Positions 21,874 to 32,475 of a stretch of DNA of 64,000 nucleotides are shown in pieces. Source of the DNA: Terfezia claveryi. Its lineage: Eukaryota > Ascomycota > Pezizomycetes > Pezizales > Pezizaceae. A model generated the notes under the pieces. The model did not search any database and was not told where the DNA came from. It saw only the letters and a list, made by a program, of their open reading frames with translations. The stretch is taken from the NCBI GenBank assembly GCA_015179025.1, contig WHUX01000101.1, forward strand, positions 62,001-126,000, in the 5' to 3' direction. A program made the translations under genes and the position numbers. Numbering within the stretch: position 1 is the stretch's first letter; the number at the start of each line of letters is the position of its first letter.

Positions 21874-22385
21874 CTAACATTGGCTAAATAAATCTATTTT
21901 GTCAGAAAAAGCTTGCAGAAACATAAAGAATGTATACACCAAAACGAAAAGAACAAAGTTGAGTGGAAAATCCCAGTTTTCGAAAACAATTAGGAAAACG
22001 AGCGATACCGCTGAGGTCACAGCCCAACAAAATGAGTAAAACAAGGGCAAAAAAACCAATCCAGTACTAAAGTTAAGCAAACCACAAACTGCAACCTGCA
22101 AGCATGAAGCCCTACAGATTAAAAAGGTGAGGAATAGCAAAAACAGGGACAATGGGGAAACAAACGAACTGAAAAGATAATATAAGTGAAATTTTGAGAC
22201 AGGGAGAATATATAGAGAGGAGAACAAGAGCAGTTATGCTTGATGTTGGCGTCTTCTGGCAGCAATGGCAGAAGAAGAGGCTCTGTATGTCGCCCAATGC
22301 ACTGGCAAACCGTTTTGTTTTTGTCGAGGAAAATCAAACTAAAGAAGTAAGTTGCAGCAAGGCAAATTGCAGCTAATGTCACCAA
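21874..22385 (-). CDS. Possible multi-pass membrane protein, structure unresolved
   Basis: Two overlapping minus-strand frames are strongly hydrophobic. The first, from 22385, reads MVTLAAICLAATYFFSLIFL and then RHTEPLLLPLLPEDANIKHN. The second, 22227-21874, has about four predicted membrane stretches (for example SLFLLFLTFLICRASCLQV and PLNFVLFVLVYTFFMFL). A frame at 22633-22379 could be an upstream exon. Intron boundaries joining these frames are plausible (TTTTCAG near 22170) but not decisive. Hydrophobic frames can arise from T-rich DNA by chance, so treat this as a candidate only. Confidence 0.3.
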
Positions 22386-22639
22386 AACGGTAAGGCAAGG
22401 ATGCCACAGCTGATCATAGAAATTACACTTGGTAAACAGACCCCTATTCTGGTTTGGCCCATGGACAATCGGCCTTCATCCCCGCCAATGAAAGAAACAC
22501 ATTTTACGGATGAAGTGGGGCCTGGTTCAGCTACGAAATGAGAAAAGGCCATCCTTCGCGGATCCGATATATCAAGGAATGAGGAGCCACCTCTACACCC
22601 ACGACCAGCTATACTAGCGTCGCTAGTATTCACTTAGAA

Positions 22640-23287
22640 TCTATGTTCACTATTACCCTTCATAAGTGTTGCCAAATTTCTTAGTCCTCAGAATTGGGGA
22701 GGTGTCTTGTTAATAATGTGTATAGTATATGTTCCGAGGGATAGAAGACGTAGCGATTGGGGATGTGGTTGTGAAGATTGGTCTGTCAGCTAACCTGACA
22801 AGGTTAACCTGGCTATAAGGCGTCAGGCCCTCAACATGCAATATTCGCTCTAACTTATACATGAAGAATTCTAAGGAAGAAACCGGAAGAGATCTACATT
22901 GGGTTCTTGATTAGCGTACTCGATCTCCGTACTCGATCTCCTATGATTGATTCAGGTATTCCATGTGCTGCTGCTGCTTTGCTAACGGAATTGTACTCTG
23001 GTAACCCACCGGTAGACCTTCAAGGCAGCACAAGGATAGGTAAGAGATTCCATTTGTGTAAGATCATACATGCCTATCTAGCGAAGCTGGAAACGGTTTT
23101 GATCTCACACTGTAGCAAAAAAAAACTAGGTGCATGCATAAGTAGAAAAAGTTACTTGAGCGTTGAATAGAATGGAATACTGTCAGTGGATGAATGAATA
23201 CAACCAATTACAGTAACAAAACCCCCGCCTATCCTAATGACCGCGCCACCGCCATTGGGAACCTACAGCTTAAACTGCAGGCAACCT
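22640..23287. other. Intergenic
   Basis: This is the 3' flank of the GTPase gene. A short frame at 22907-23170 has no recognisable feature. I see no repeats or RNA genes. Confidence 0.6.
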
Positions 23288-24669
23288 TTAGCACCTCCTC
23301 GCCTTCAGAGCCTCAATACAATCAAGTATCAGCTGCGATTCATCGATTACCCGATCGGCTTTCCTCAGTTTCTTCCTGTTCCCCTGAATAAGAGCCCCCA
23401 ACGCATCACACGAGATAATGTACACTGGTTTTCTTGGATCCAAACCTCCCTCCCTTAAATTCTCGCGGTAATTCACTCGGGTTTGACTGACGACTTTCTC
23501 CCGTGCCTCCAAATAAACCGCATCGAAATCCCGTTCATCGTCCGAGCCCTCCCACTCATAGTCTTGGCTCATCGTATTAAGGATATGTTGATTTGCCTTT
23601 GAGCGAACGACAAAGGACGGGATCTTGTAGCGCTCGCAATGCTGGAGGATTATAAGATCCTGCTCAGAGAATCTGTTATCAACCACGACAATAATGAGGT
23701 CGAATACAAAGAGTCCCTGGGAGTTGAAATATTGCCAGCCTTTAATTTTGATAGTCCCTGCGCCTGGAACATCATACCATATAAAGCGATTACGTGGAGG
23801 TTCAGTGGCAGGATCGGGGTAGGCACTGATCTGCAAAGTTGTCTCTGTCACTCCGGTTGGTGCAACCACCGAACTCTTGGAACCATTCCGTAGCCCTCGA
23901 AATGCGTTAATCAATGAACTCTTGCCACTGCCTGCAAGGCCAGCGATGGCGCAATGGAAGAACTCTTCCTTTGGTTGTAACAATTGCGCTTCAGCCTGTT
24001 TTCGCTCCTCTGGTGTGGGCCATACTTCCGGTTGAATTCCTGACATGTACTTGGTCTCAAGCTCGGCTTGCTTGCGTTTCAATTTTTCCATTTCTCTCCT
24101 GGCTTCCTCTTCTTGCTCCTGAAGAATCCTCTGGGCTTCAGCTGCCTGAGCAGCCAACCTTGCCTTTGATTCTTCCTCCAATCTCCGCTTTTCCTGTTCA
24201 TGTCTCAATCGTTCTTGTTCCTCCCTTTCCAACGCCTGTCTTTGTATCTCGTCCCTTTCTGCCCTTGCTTCTGTTTCCCGTCGCTGGCTTTCCTCTCTCG
24301 CTTGTCTTAATTCATTCTCATGTCTTTCTCTTTCCTCTTGCTGCTGGCGCTCGTTACGCTCCCGCTCTTCCTGTGCTTTTTGTTCCGCCTCTTGTCTGAT
24401 CTTATCTTGCGCTTCTCGGAGCTCTCGCTCCAAACGCTCACGTTCATCGCATTGCTGTTTTTCCCATTCTTCTCGCCTTCTGATTTCCTCTTGTGTATCA
24501 TTGTGCTGTCGAGGAACTCCTGTGAGAGCATGCCAGGCGGTAGTCACAGCGTCTGCAATATATTCGAAGGCCTAGGCAATTTAAGCGCCCCAAGGACATT
24601 GGAAAAACACAACCAAGCGGGTACGAAGAGAAAAAGAAGTGGGGGAAATACACTGTGTGCCCCACCCAT
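23288..24669 (-). CDS. IRG-like (immunity-related) GTPase with long coiled coil and N-myristoylation motif
   Basis: Exon 1 is only 18 nt (24669-24652, MGGAHS). A 80-bp intron and exon 2 (24571-23288) complete 433 residues in phase 0. MGGAHS has Gly2 and Ser6, fitting an N-myristoylation signal and hence membrane attachment. Residues ~25-185 are an unbroken Glu/Arg/Gln-rich coiled coil (RRREEWEKQQ ... EEARREMEKLKRKQ). The GTPase follows: G1 GLAGSGKSSLINAF, G3 WYDVPGAGT, and G4-like VRSKANQ. The hydrophobic Gly-Ser P-loop, the DVPG motif in place of the usual DxxG context, and the helical C-terminus (VYIISC) resemble interferon-inducible p47/IRG GTPases. In animals these act on membranes of intracellular parasites; the fungal role is unknown. 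The start is chosen because the exon-2 frame has no upstream ATG. Confidence 0.8.
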
Positions 24670-26079
24670 CTTTGCAAATAACAGCTGATGTTCCCAAATT
24701 TAAACTTGCGTAATTAGATTGATGTATATTGATATACAGACCACGGCTATATTTTGAGAATCATTAGCTGATGGCCTGTTTTTTTCCAGAGCTGTAACTT
24801 ACGAGAATGTAAAACAGTCGAGACCAAATCGGGAGGATGGAGTGGTAAACCTCACAAATGGGGAGCTGCTCTTGGTACTCAGGTGAGGAGGGTCACTTTA
24901 TATCAGTATTTATACGTATGGGACCTTTCTCCTTCACCACCTAGTTTAGAGATAGAGGCAATCAGTTGTAAGTTGTTTGCAAGCTGCACGTATAATTGGT
25001 ACATGTAAAAAACTTATGGAGCTTGCTCTAGGGGTAGATCATACCAAAATCATCCACGGGTATGCGCATTCTATGGATTGATACCGCTGCAGCCTTGGTT
25101 AATGACCGTTCGCCGATCTAGTGACCAATGGAAGATGCTGTTAATTGTGATAACACTGCAGCACCCTGGGTCACTGACATAGACGCATGCGTGCTGATAA
25201 AAAAGCATTCACAAACAACGATGAGAAGCAGCATAAGAAGGCAATTTCCAATGCAGACCGGGTATGAACCTAAATTTATACAAACAATCATGTTGATCCC
25301 AGGAATTGTATTGCCTTGCAGCTCCTATCACATCAAGGAGACGAGCGTTGGTTACAAACTGAGCAAGTTAGTGCATGCACCTGCTCCATCTGGTTCGTTA
25401 ACAGCAGAGTATCCGTAGCAATCTGTATACCGTAGGCCATGCAATGATATAAATCCATTACCCTAGTCTGTTTGACACGCAATCACCCTACTTTGTGATA
25501 TGAAGTGTTCGATAAAAGGGATTGGAATACCTAGCTTGGTGATCAGTGTATTCGATTTGACATCTCATTTGCTCGTGGTTTAATATTCAGAGATACTCGG
25601 TACGTACAGCGATATAAAGTATTACCGGTATTGTGCATGCAGCTTGCAGTTTCCAATTATCAACTGAATTTTGGTGGACTAGCCAATTAATTCTTGTCTG
25701 TACGTTGCATGCACGGCTATAATTTATCGTGTACCGAGTCGATTCCAGGCCTCCGGTTTTCAGTTTTGGACTCTATGAGAATGTGACATCGAAATAATGA
25801 GCGCCGTGGTGCTGTTTCTATATCTGTGAAGTGATATATGCCAGCGTCCGAATCCGTATAGGTATTCGCACTCTCATTGGGCCTTTAAGGATCTGAATCT
25901 TGTATATTATTGAGGTCACGGTTGTGCTCTTCAAATATATAACTTTGCTAAGTTACAATACTCGTTAAGTTAACGTTCCAGTATTACGGTAGGTATTCTT
26001 TTTAAAAAACACATGCATACCGTACACATCACCGCGATATTGCAGAACGGTCAAATTTCAATCTGACCCGCAGGGTGTT
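24670..26079. other. Intergenic, AT-rich
   Basis: 1.4 kb with no gene I can support. The frame at 25128-25418 starts with ATG and spans 96 codons but has no family features. Several TGCATGCA-like palindromic words occur near 25640-25710. Confidence 0.55.
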
Positions 26080-26752
26080 TTAAGCCGCCTTTCCCAGCTC
26101 CGCTTCAATCTTATCCATGATGCTCTCGGGCTTTGTCGTAGATGCCCATCTCCCCTTCACCGCCCCATCCCGCCCCACCAAAAACTTCTCAAAATTCCAC
26201 TTCACCTTCTGCATTCCAAGTAATCCCGGCTTCTCCTGCTTGAGCCATTCCCACAGGGGATCCGCATTATTCCCATTAACATCCACCTTTCCGAGAACTG
26301 GGAATGTCACACCGTATTTTGTCGTGCAAAACTGCTGGATCTCGTCGTTCGATCCAGGTTCTTGACCACCAAACTGGTTGCAGGGAAAGCCGAGAATGAT
26401 GAAATCACTGCCGGCAGGGTGGGATTTCTTCACATTTTGGTAAAGGCGCTCGAGGGACTCGTATTGTGGAGTAAATCCGCACTTTGAGGCGGTATTGACC
26501 ACAAGAATGACCTTGCCTTGGAGAGAGCTGAGATCGAACGGGGTGCCGGTTTCTGAGTTGCAGTTAGCATGAACGTACGTAGATGACGATGATTGCGAAA
26601 GCTGAAGGCACCATACTGTCGAGAGGTTTGAAACCGTAAAAGGATGTTGGAGGTGCAGTCATGTTTCGTATCACTCTGCTAGTAATAGTAGGAAGTTTGA
26701 AGACTAAAGAGTATCGGAGTGCGCGTGGTTGTAACAGTTGAGCACAAATCAT
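26080..26752 (-). CDS. hyr1: Hyr1/GPx-type thiol peroxidase, possible dual targeting
   Basis: Exon 2 (26552-26080) and exon 1 (ending 26617) are separated by a 64-bp intron. From the ATG at 26662 the protein has 172 residues, the normal length for fungal Gpx. It reduces H2O2 and lipid hydroperoxides with thioredoxin, and in yeast (Gpx3/Hyr1) relays the signal to Yap1. The peroxidatic Cys lies in NTASKCGFTPQY, the catalytic Gln and the Asn/Gln motif in GFPCNQFGGQEPG, and the conserved Trp in KVKWNFEKFLVG. It uses Cys, not selenocysteine. An in-frame ATG at 26752 adds 30 residues (ICAQLLQPRALRYSLVFKL) that are Arg-rich and lack acidic residues, like a mitochondrial presequence. A leaky start or two transcripts could therefore give cytosolic and mitochondrial forms. 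Confidence 0.93.
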
Positions 26753-26957
26753 CGACGTTGGTCATGAAGTTGCCGCTCTGCTGATAAAGTTAGCCCAGCT
26801 TCGCCAAGATAGCACCGAAATATCGCGCAGTTTAGGTCATCATAGTAAGACCTCAGTGCGATTCTCAACATGTAATAGAGGCTCGTTATAGCTAGGAACC
26901 TAAGGACTCAGAACATAGTTAAGTAGAGACGAAACTGGCGGTTGATAATATATGTAA

Positions 26958-27071
26958 GGTCGAATATAAAGTGTGACATTTGTGAAAAATATCGGTTGAA
27001 TGGTAGCACATAAGATTTTGACTATCCCACCCAAATTTTCTTGTGACCTGGGTTCGACTCCCAGTTCGACC
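26958..27071 (+). tRNA. tRNA-Gln(TTG)-like gene with intron and enlarged D-loop (possibly a pseudogene)
   Basis: The acceptor arms GGTCGAA (26958-26964) and TTCGACC (27065-27071) pair 7/7. The T-arm CTGGG-TTCGACT-CCCAG is perfect and contains an exact B box (GGTTCGACTCC). The anticodon stem TAAGA/TCTTG encloses TTTTGA, giving anticodon TTG, followed by about 16 nt at the normal intron position (after base 37). A D-stem GTGT/GCAC can form, but its loop is about 32 nt, with roughly 20 extra bases. A run of five T follows at 27078-27082. The Gln identity and function are uncertain; the oversize D-loop suggests a pseudogene or a second interruption. Confidence 0.5.
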
Positions 27072-27077
27072 TTCCCC

Positions 27078-27082
27078 TTTTT
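27078..27082 (+). terminator. Pol III terminator
   Basis: Five consecutive T residues lie 6 bp after the acceptor arm of the tRNA-like gene, the usual position for RNA polymerase III termination. Confidence 0.6.
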
Positions 27083-28384
27083 GCCTCTAGTCCTAGGCAG
27101 GACTCGGATAGCCTAACGACTCAAAGGGAGTGTTGCAATGTATTGGCGTTTTGTGAGTCATTTTTTGAATTATTCTTGTAATTTTATCGTGGATCTCTTT
27201 TGGGGCGCTGGTGGAGTTGTTTTCTCCGATGTTATATTTCCTCTCAAGTCAGGGATACCTAGGCGCTCATATGTACTCAATTTCCCTCGATCATCCCCTA
27301 TAATTTCTGTCACTTTTCCCCTTGGGTCCACTCATGTCGCCGAAAAAGTTGCACGAAAACTGTGCCAGAGTCACGGGCATACATAGTGACCTTTTTCCTG
27401 TCTCCATTTCACATCCTTGAGATTCTTATTGGGGGTTTGCGCCTGCCTTTACACTTACTCTGGTATGCGTATATATTTTTCAATTGATCTTTCAAACTTG
27501 ACCGTCTTTGATCAACTTCCCTCGGGATCAATGCTTGTCACGTATGTACCATTCGGTATTTCATTTGGTTTCAGATATATGGGGCATTTTGGTTTGCTCA
27601 GGACTTTGACTGCATAGCGCCTCTTTAAATATACTGGTGGTTACAGTGTTAGCAGGCTCGAATTCCAGTTTGGAAACAAGAATGGTCTAAGAGTACCTAG
27701 TTTAAAAGGAAAAATTATTGATATTTGCGTTTCATCTAGACTGTGAACTTGGGCCCTGATTGCTCATTGATACCGAAACATATAAAAATAAAGATTTCGG
27801 GCCCTACATGGGCGAGCCACGCACATATTAATCGTACAAGTTGGTGAAACCAGATCGGGGCATCATTCAAAAATATAGTTGGGAAGTCTACGATCTACAT
27901 ATATTCCAGGAGATGAACTGAAAGAGTAGACCAAATACAACGACGTTGCTTAGAGTCAATGTTAACGTGATAGGTACGTAGGTGCATGGGGGTGGGGAAA
28001 AAAGAATAATTCTTGAATTCCGAGAAAAAGGAAAGGGAAAATGCAGAATTTTTTTTTTTTTTTTTTTAAAACTAGTTACTGCCTATGCGGCCCCAGGAAA
28101 ACGCAGAAGGTGGAGGTAAAGAGGCGAACCGTGAACTTTGAGATCCCTAGTGGGATACATGCGTGAGAGCATAATGATATTAGAATCCCGGATCACATCC
28201 TAATTCCCCAACAGCACATCCACGCTGTAAAATGGCTACAGTCGAAATGCAAGGCCACCCACCTGGCCTCAACGGGTGCCAGCCGTGGGCTTCACTGCCC
28301 CTCGCGTGCCAGCATCACCGCCCCCCACTCTTCCCCCCCCCCTCAAGGTATGCCCGAGCCACGAGCCTTCCTCTAGGGAGTATC
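27083..28384. other. Intergenic
   Basis: 1.3 kb with short frames only (27138-27386 and 27417-27617 lack features). A poly(T) tract of about 18 bases lies near 28050. Around 28310-28345 is a C-rich stretch. I see no gene. Confidence 0.55.
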
Positions 28385-28876
28385 CTAGAACTCAAAGAAG
28401 TTGCCAGCTGACAGCTTGTTCGAACTCCCAGAATTTTTCCGACCACTACTGCTGTGGCCGCTATTCAAATTCTCCACCCGGAGTAACCCCGTCGTAATCT
28501 TATTCCCCGATCTAACAGCAAATCCGCGTTCCACAATCGTTTCTCCAGGCGTGGGGCCCTTCACTTTCAATTTCCATTCAGAGCGCCCGTCTTTGACAGG
28601 CCTCATGGCCATTGTTTGCAACTCCGTCAGACGGGCGGGGACGATTTTTGTCGATGATGGCTTTCTGGTCGTTTCATGAGTCGTCTTATGCTTAATTGGG
28701 GTTGAGGGTTTGCTATTCTTGGTGGCTACAATCCCTCGGAGCGGTGGTTTGGGGCCCGACGTAGGCTTGCCACTTGTTGTAGTTTTGATAGTGGTAGTGT
28801 GTTTATCCAGGCGCGTTTTAGTCACTTGCGTGACCTTCGTAAGGCGGCTTTCTTTTTTCTCCGAGACGCGTGGCAT
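28385..28876 (-). CDS. Small basic Ser/Thr/Lys-rich protein, unknown
   Basis: From the ATG at 28876 (MPRVSEKKESRLTKVTQVTK) the frame gives 163 residues, strongly basic and rich in Thr, Lys, Ser and Pro. A compact segment (EWKLKVKGPTPGETIVERGF) is followed by a Ser/Asn-rich C-terminus. The frame is open upstream to 28966, but the extra residues are unlike the rest, so I prefer the internal Met. Composition suggests a disordered nucleic-acid-binding or nuclear protein. No domain is recognised. Confidence 0.45.
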   Translation of the reverse strand: MPRVSEKKESRLTKVTQVTKTRLDKHTTTIKTTTSGKPTSGPKPPLRGIVATKNSKPSTPIKHKTTHETTRKPSSTKIVPARLTELQTMAMRPVKDGRSEWKLKVKGPTPGETIVERGFAVRSGNKITTGLLRVENLNSGHSSSGRKNSGSSNKLSAGNFFEF

Positions 28877-29434
28877 TTTGGAGGCAATTTGTTTTCTCCG
28901 TATCCACCAGCAACGACACAATAAAGTGTTAAAAGGATGTTGAATTCGAAAGTCGAATTCAAGCAATGGGAATATGGATGTACCGTTTGTAGGATGCCAA
29001 CGCTACCACTGAAAGATATTGTTATAGGTTGTTTTTTTCGGGGCGACAGTAGTATAACTTACTGCGTAACGATCGAAAACCACGTGCCGATCGACACGGG
29101 CTCCCCTGCCACATGCAGTAACATTCTAATACCTCCATCAATATATGCAATATCAATGTAATATAGGATAAAAACACACGAAAAACTCAAATTTAATATC
29201 TCCAACCCACTCCGATCTACCCTGAACCTTCTATAGCATCTAAACCCTTAATACCCTATATGATTACCTCTCTAGCATAACTACTGTACCAAAAAGGGGG
29301 ATGTTATCGCACGAGCAGCGCTGTCGCGTTCCTATGTTATTGTGGATACTTTAATGTTAGTCGGCAACTCCTATTTATTTCCGTATACATAAGACAATTT
29401 TATTTTAGTGGCGTCGCGTAGCACATAGTACGCA

Positions 29435-29573
29435 TTGTCTGGAATACTGTTGCTTTAGTAAGTATTGTGGAGACTAAAATGTTCGCCACTGTGTTGTCCA
29501 GAATACCGTTGCTTTAGTAAGTATTGTGGAGACTAAAAATGGTCGCTATTATATTGTCAAGAATACCGTTGCA
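29435..29573 (+). repeat. 60-bp tandem repeat, 2.3 copies
   Basis: Copies start at about 29435, 29494 and 29554 and share GAATACYGTTGCTTTAGTAA and GTATTGTGGAGACTAAAA. The third copy is truncated after GAATACCGTTGC. No coding content. Confidence 0.8.
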
Positions 29574-29658
29574 ATATAGTAGTGCTAAAATGCAGCTTAT
29601 AACAACGCTAGAACAGGCTATGCACACGCTAACAGCTCTGGAATCTTGGCACTAGCGT

Positions 29659-29714
29659 AGATTTCGGAGCAGATTTCGGAGAAGATTTTGGAGCAGATTT
29701 CGGAGCAGACTTCA
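29659..29714 (+). repeat. 12-bp tandem repeat, about 4.5 copies
   Basis: Consecutive copies of AGATTTCGGAGC with one or two changes each. It lies just outside the large palindrome at 29775-30910. Confidence 0.85.
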
Positions 29715-29774
29715 GATCGAGAATATGTACAGCGGAAATATTCATTTTATTCACTAATTATAATAGTATACACA

Positions 29775-30910
29775 GAGTACTAATACTCGCTACAACGCTT
29801 GCTCTAATACTCGCTCTAATAATCACTCTAATATTCGCTCTAATACTCACTCTAATACTTGCTCTAATATGCTTTGGAAATCATACAAGACATTAGATAA
29901 AGAGCAAAGGGAAAAGGTGCAAGGGGGAAAGATATATATACAGAAAAACTAAAGTTGCTAAGCCCGATTGCCAAGGCCAACAATATAGACTTTCCGGAGA
30001 CAATGAGATAATAGATAATAAAAGGGGTAGTATGACAGTACTCAGCCCTACTCAGCCCACTATTATATGCGGGTGCAGTACTACTTAATGCTTAAGATGG
30101 TAATAGTCATATTAGAAAATCATAGTCGTATTACTATAATATGTATAGAGTTCACGCTTTATGATATGTATTATAGGAAGTTATGCCTTCACAGCCTATT
30201 TATATATATCTAAGAAACTCATACATTTGAGGCTTAAATGCATAAAGGCCACAAAAGTATGAATTCCATGCATATCTAGAGATTGTGTAAGCATGAAATC
30301 CATGTATATATATATATAAGCCTCGAATACATAAATTCCATGCATATCTAGAGACCATGAAAGTATGAATTCTATGCATATATATATATAAGCCTCAAAT
30401 ACATGAGTTTCTTGAATATATATATATAGGCCGTGAAGGTATAACTTCCTGCGATATATATTACAAAGCTGAACTCCATACATATCGCAGTACTATGACT
30501 ACGATTTCCCAATATAACTATTACTAGGTCAGGCATTGATTAGTATAGCACTCGCGCGTGACTGTGGGCTGAGCCAGGCTGAGTACTGTCATGTCATCCC
30601 TCTTATTATCTATTATCTTATAGTCTTCGGAAAGTCTATATTGTCGGCCTTAGCAATCAGGCTTGGCCACTATTGTTTTCTAGTATCTATACTTCGCTTA
30701 CTCATGCTTTTTTCCTTTACTCTTTATCTAATATCTTATAATATTTTTAAGGCATATTACAGTAAGTATTAGAGTGAGTATTAGAGTGAGTATTAGAGTG
30801 ATTATTAGAGCGAGTATTAGAGTGAAGTGTTGTAGCGAGTATTAGAGTGAGTATTAGAGTGAGTGTTGTAGCGAGTATTAGAGCGAGTATTAGAGTGTGT
30901 ATTAAAGTGA
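29775..30910. repeat. Large foldback element with terminal 12-bp repeat arrays
   Basis: The two halves are inverted copies. Left arm blocks such as CAATATAGACTTTCCG, GATAATAGATAATAA and GACAGTACTCAGCC reappear in reverse complement near 30555-30640. The outer ends are arrays of CTAATACTCGCT (left, 29780-29872, about 8 copies) and its complement (right, 30773-30909, about 11 copies). The centre contains mirrored GGAAGTTATRCCTTCAC blocks and a two-copy tandem with CATGCATATCTAGAGA. No gene is present. Confidence 0.75.
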
Positions 30911-30920
30911 TATTATATTT

Positions 30921-31052
30921 AACCAACTTTGTGTATCAACATTACACTACTATTTTATTAAACCAACTTCGTGTATCAACATTACACTGCTATTTTATTT
31001 AACCAACTTCGTGTATCAACATTACACCACTATTTTATTTAACCAACTTCGG
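30921..31052 (+). repeat. 40-bp tandem repeat, 3.3 copies
   Basis: Exact 40-bp periodicity starts at 30921, 30961, 31001 and 31041 with AACCAACTTCGTGTATCAAC followed by ATTACACTRCTATTTTATT. It abuts the right end of the foldback element. Confidence 0.9.
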
Positions 31053-31354
31053 GTCTTACCAAACTATAGAGTTATTGCGATCCAGGATCACTATGGTATT
31101 CTTGGAAGTATATGGTATGAACTAACTTTATTTGTAAGGCCGATAAAGTTCAGTCACTCGGACAATGCTCTTGGTATTCATAGAGAAGCAGAATCATCAC
31201 TCGAGCGATAATATCTCCCTTTTTGGTACAGTACTCATCCTATACCCCCTATGCTACTCACAACAACTACTACTAGTAGTTATAGGTTTCCTAGAGGTCC
31301 ACTCTATAAGCCATATTAGTATAGACTCAAGCTACTTACTGTATATAGAACTAA

Positions 31355-32462
31355 ATATACTATAAACTATATTGTTTTAAATAACTTATATAACTTTTAC
31401 AAACTAGCCTCTTCGGTATTGAATTATAGCTTTTTTGAGTATTTTAATTATGCTATATTTATAGTACTACAATTTTAATATTTTAGAATGTCTTTCTATA
31501 CAGTTTCTTAAGCCCAGTATATTCTGTAGTCCCTGTATTATATAAATCTTTGACCAACTTCTATATATCTCAATATGTAATCTACTTGGCCTCAAGAGTT
31601 ATAACAATTATAATACTAAGCTACTTATATTTAATAAAGGTTTAGTTAAGGCTTTTAAAGGCCCTTAATCTACTTCTATAACTAGAGCTTTATTTTTATA
31701 CTATTGTTAAGTATTTTAAGGGTTTGGGTACATTTTATAATCTCTACCAGATTGCTTAATATTTTAGAGAAACTTGTAATCTGTATAAGATTGCTTGTGA
31801 ATAGGAGGATATAGGAGTATTCACAACTACTAATTTGAAGGAAGGCTAAAAGGTCTTAATTTAGTTGAGAGAAGTTAAGGGTAGCTAAGATGCATTAGGT
31901 GGATAGGAGTCTAAAAACTATTATAGTCTAAAGTATTAGTACTATAGACTTGCACTAGTAGTATAGTAGGGCCAGCACTAAGTACAAGAATATAGTAAAG
32001 ATATCTACCTTATATTTTAGTGAGTATAATAAAATTGAAGCTTAAAATTAATAAACTTCAATCCTAGAGCTAGTATAATATATATATATACTTAAACCCT
32101 CAAAATACTTAATAATAGTATAGAAATGAAGCTTTAGTTATAGAAGTAGATCAAGGGCCTTCAAAAGTCTTAGCTAAATCTATATTGAATACAAGTACCT
32201 TAGTATTATGATTGTTATGATCTTTAAGGCTGAGTAGATTACATATCAAAATATATAGAGCTTAGTTAGAGATTTGCATAATACAGAAGCTACAGAATAT
32301 ACTAGACTTAAGAAAGTGCATAAAAAAATACCCTAATATATTAAGATTATAGTACTATAAATATAGCTTAATTGAATTACTTAAAAAAGCTAAAATTCAA
32401 TACTAAGGAGGTAAGCTCATAAAAGTTATATAGGTTATATAGAGCAATATAGTTTGTAGTAC
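31355..32462. repeat. AT-rich inverted repeat (arms ~400 bp, spacer ~300 bp)
   Basis: 31355-31760 and 32090-32462 are diverged reverse complements. Shared words include AACTATATTG at the outer ends, GTATTGAATT, GCTATATTTATAGTACTA, GTAATCTACT and TTAAGGGTTT. The region is dense in TAA/TAG in all frames. It resembles a decayed foldback or TIR element. Confidence 0.65.
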
Positions 32463-32475
32463 ATGTAGTTTTATA

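Noticed and set aside
23914..24399. A 161-codon plus-strand hydrophobic frame
   Set aside because: It is the antisense shadow of the Glu/Arg-rich coiled coil of the GTPase; CTT/TTC-rich complement gives Leu/Phe/Pro runs.
25128..25418. A 96-codon plus-strand frame with ATG
   Set aside because: No domain, no intron support, and composition like surrounding intergenic DNA.
26958..27071. Alternative acceptor GGTTGAA at 26994 for the tRNA-like gene
   Set aside because: It pairs with TTCGACC with one wobble but leaves no room for a normal D-arm. GGTCGAA at 26958 pairs 7/7.
29780..29872. Regular 12-bp repeats resembling a CRISPR-like array
   Set aside because: Repeats are directly adjacent with no spacers, and the genome is eukaryotic. 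It is a simple tandem array at the end of a foldback.
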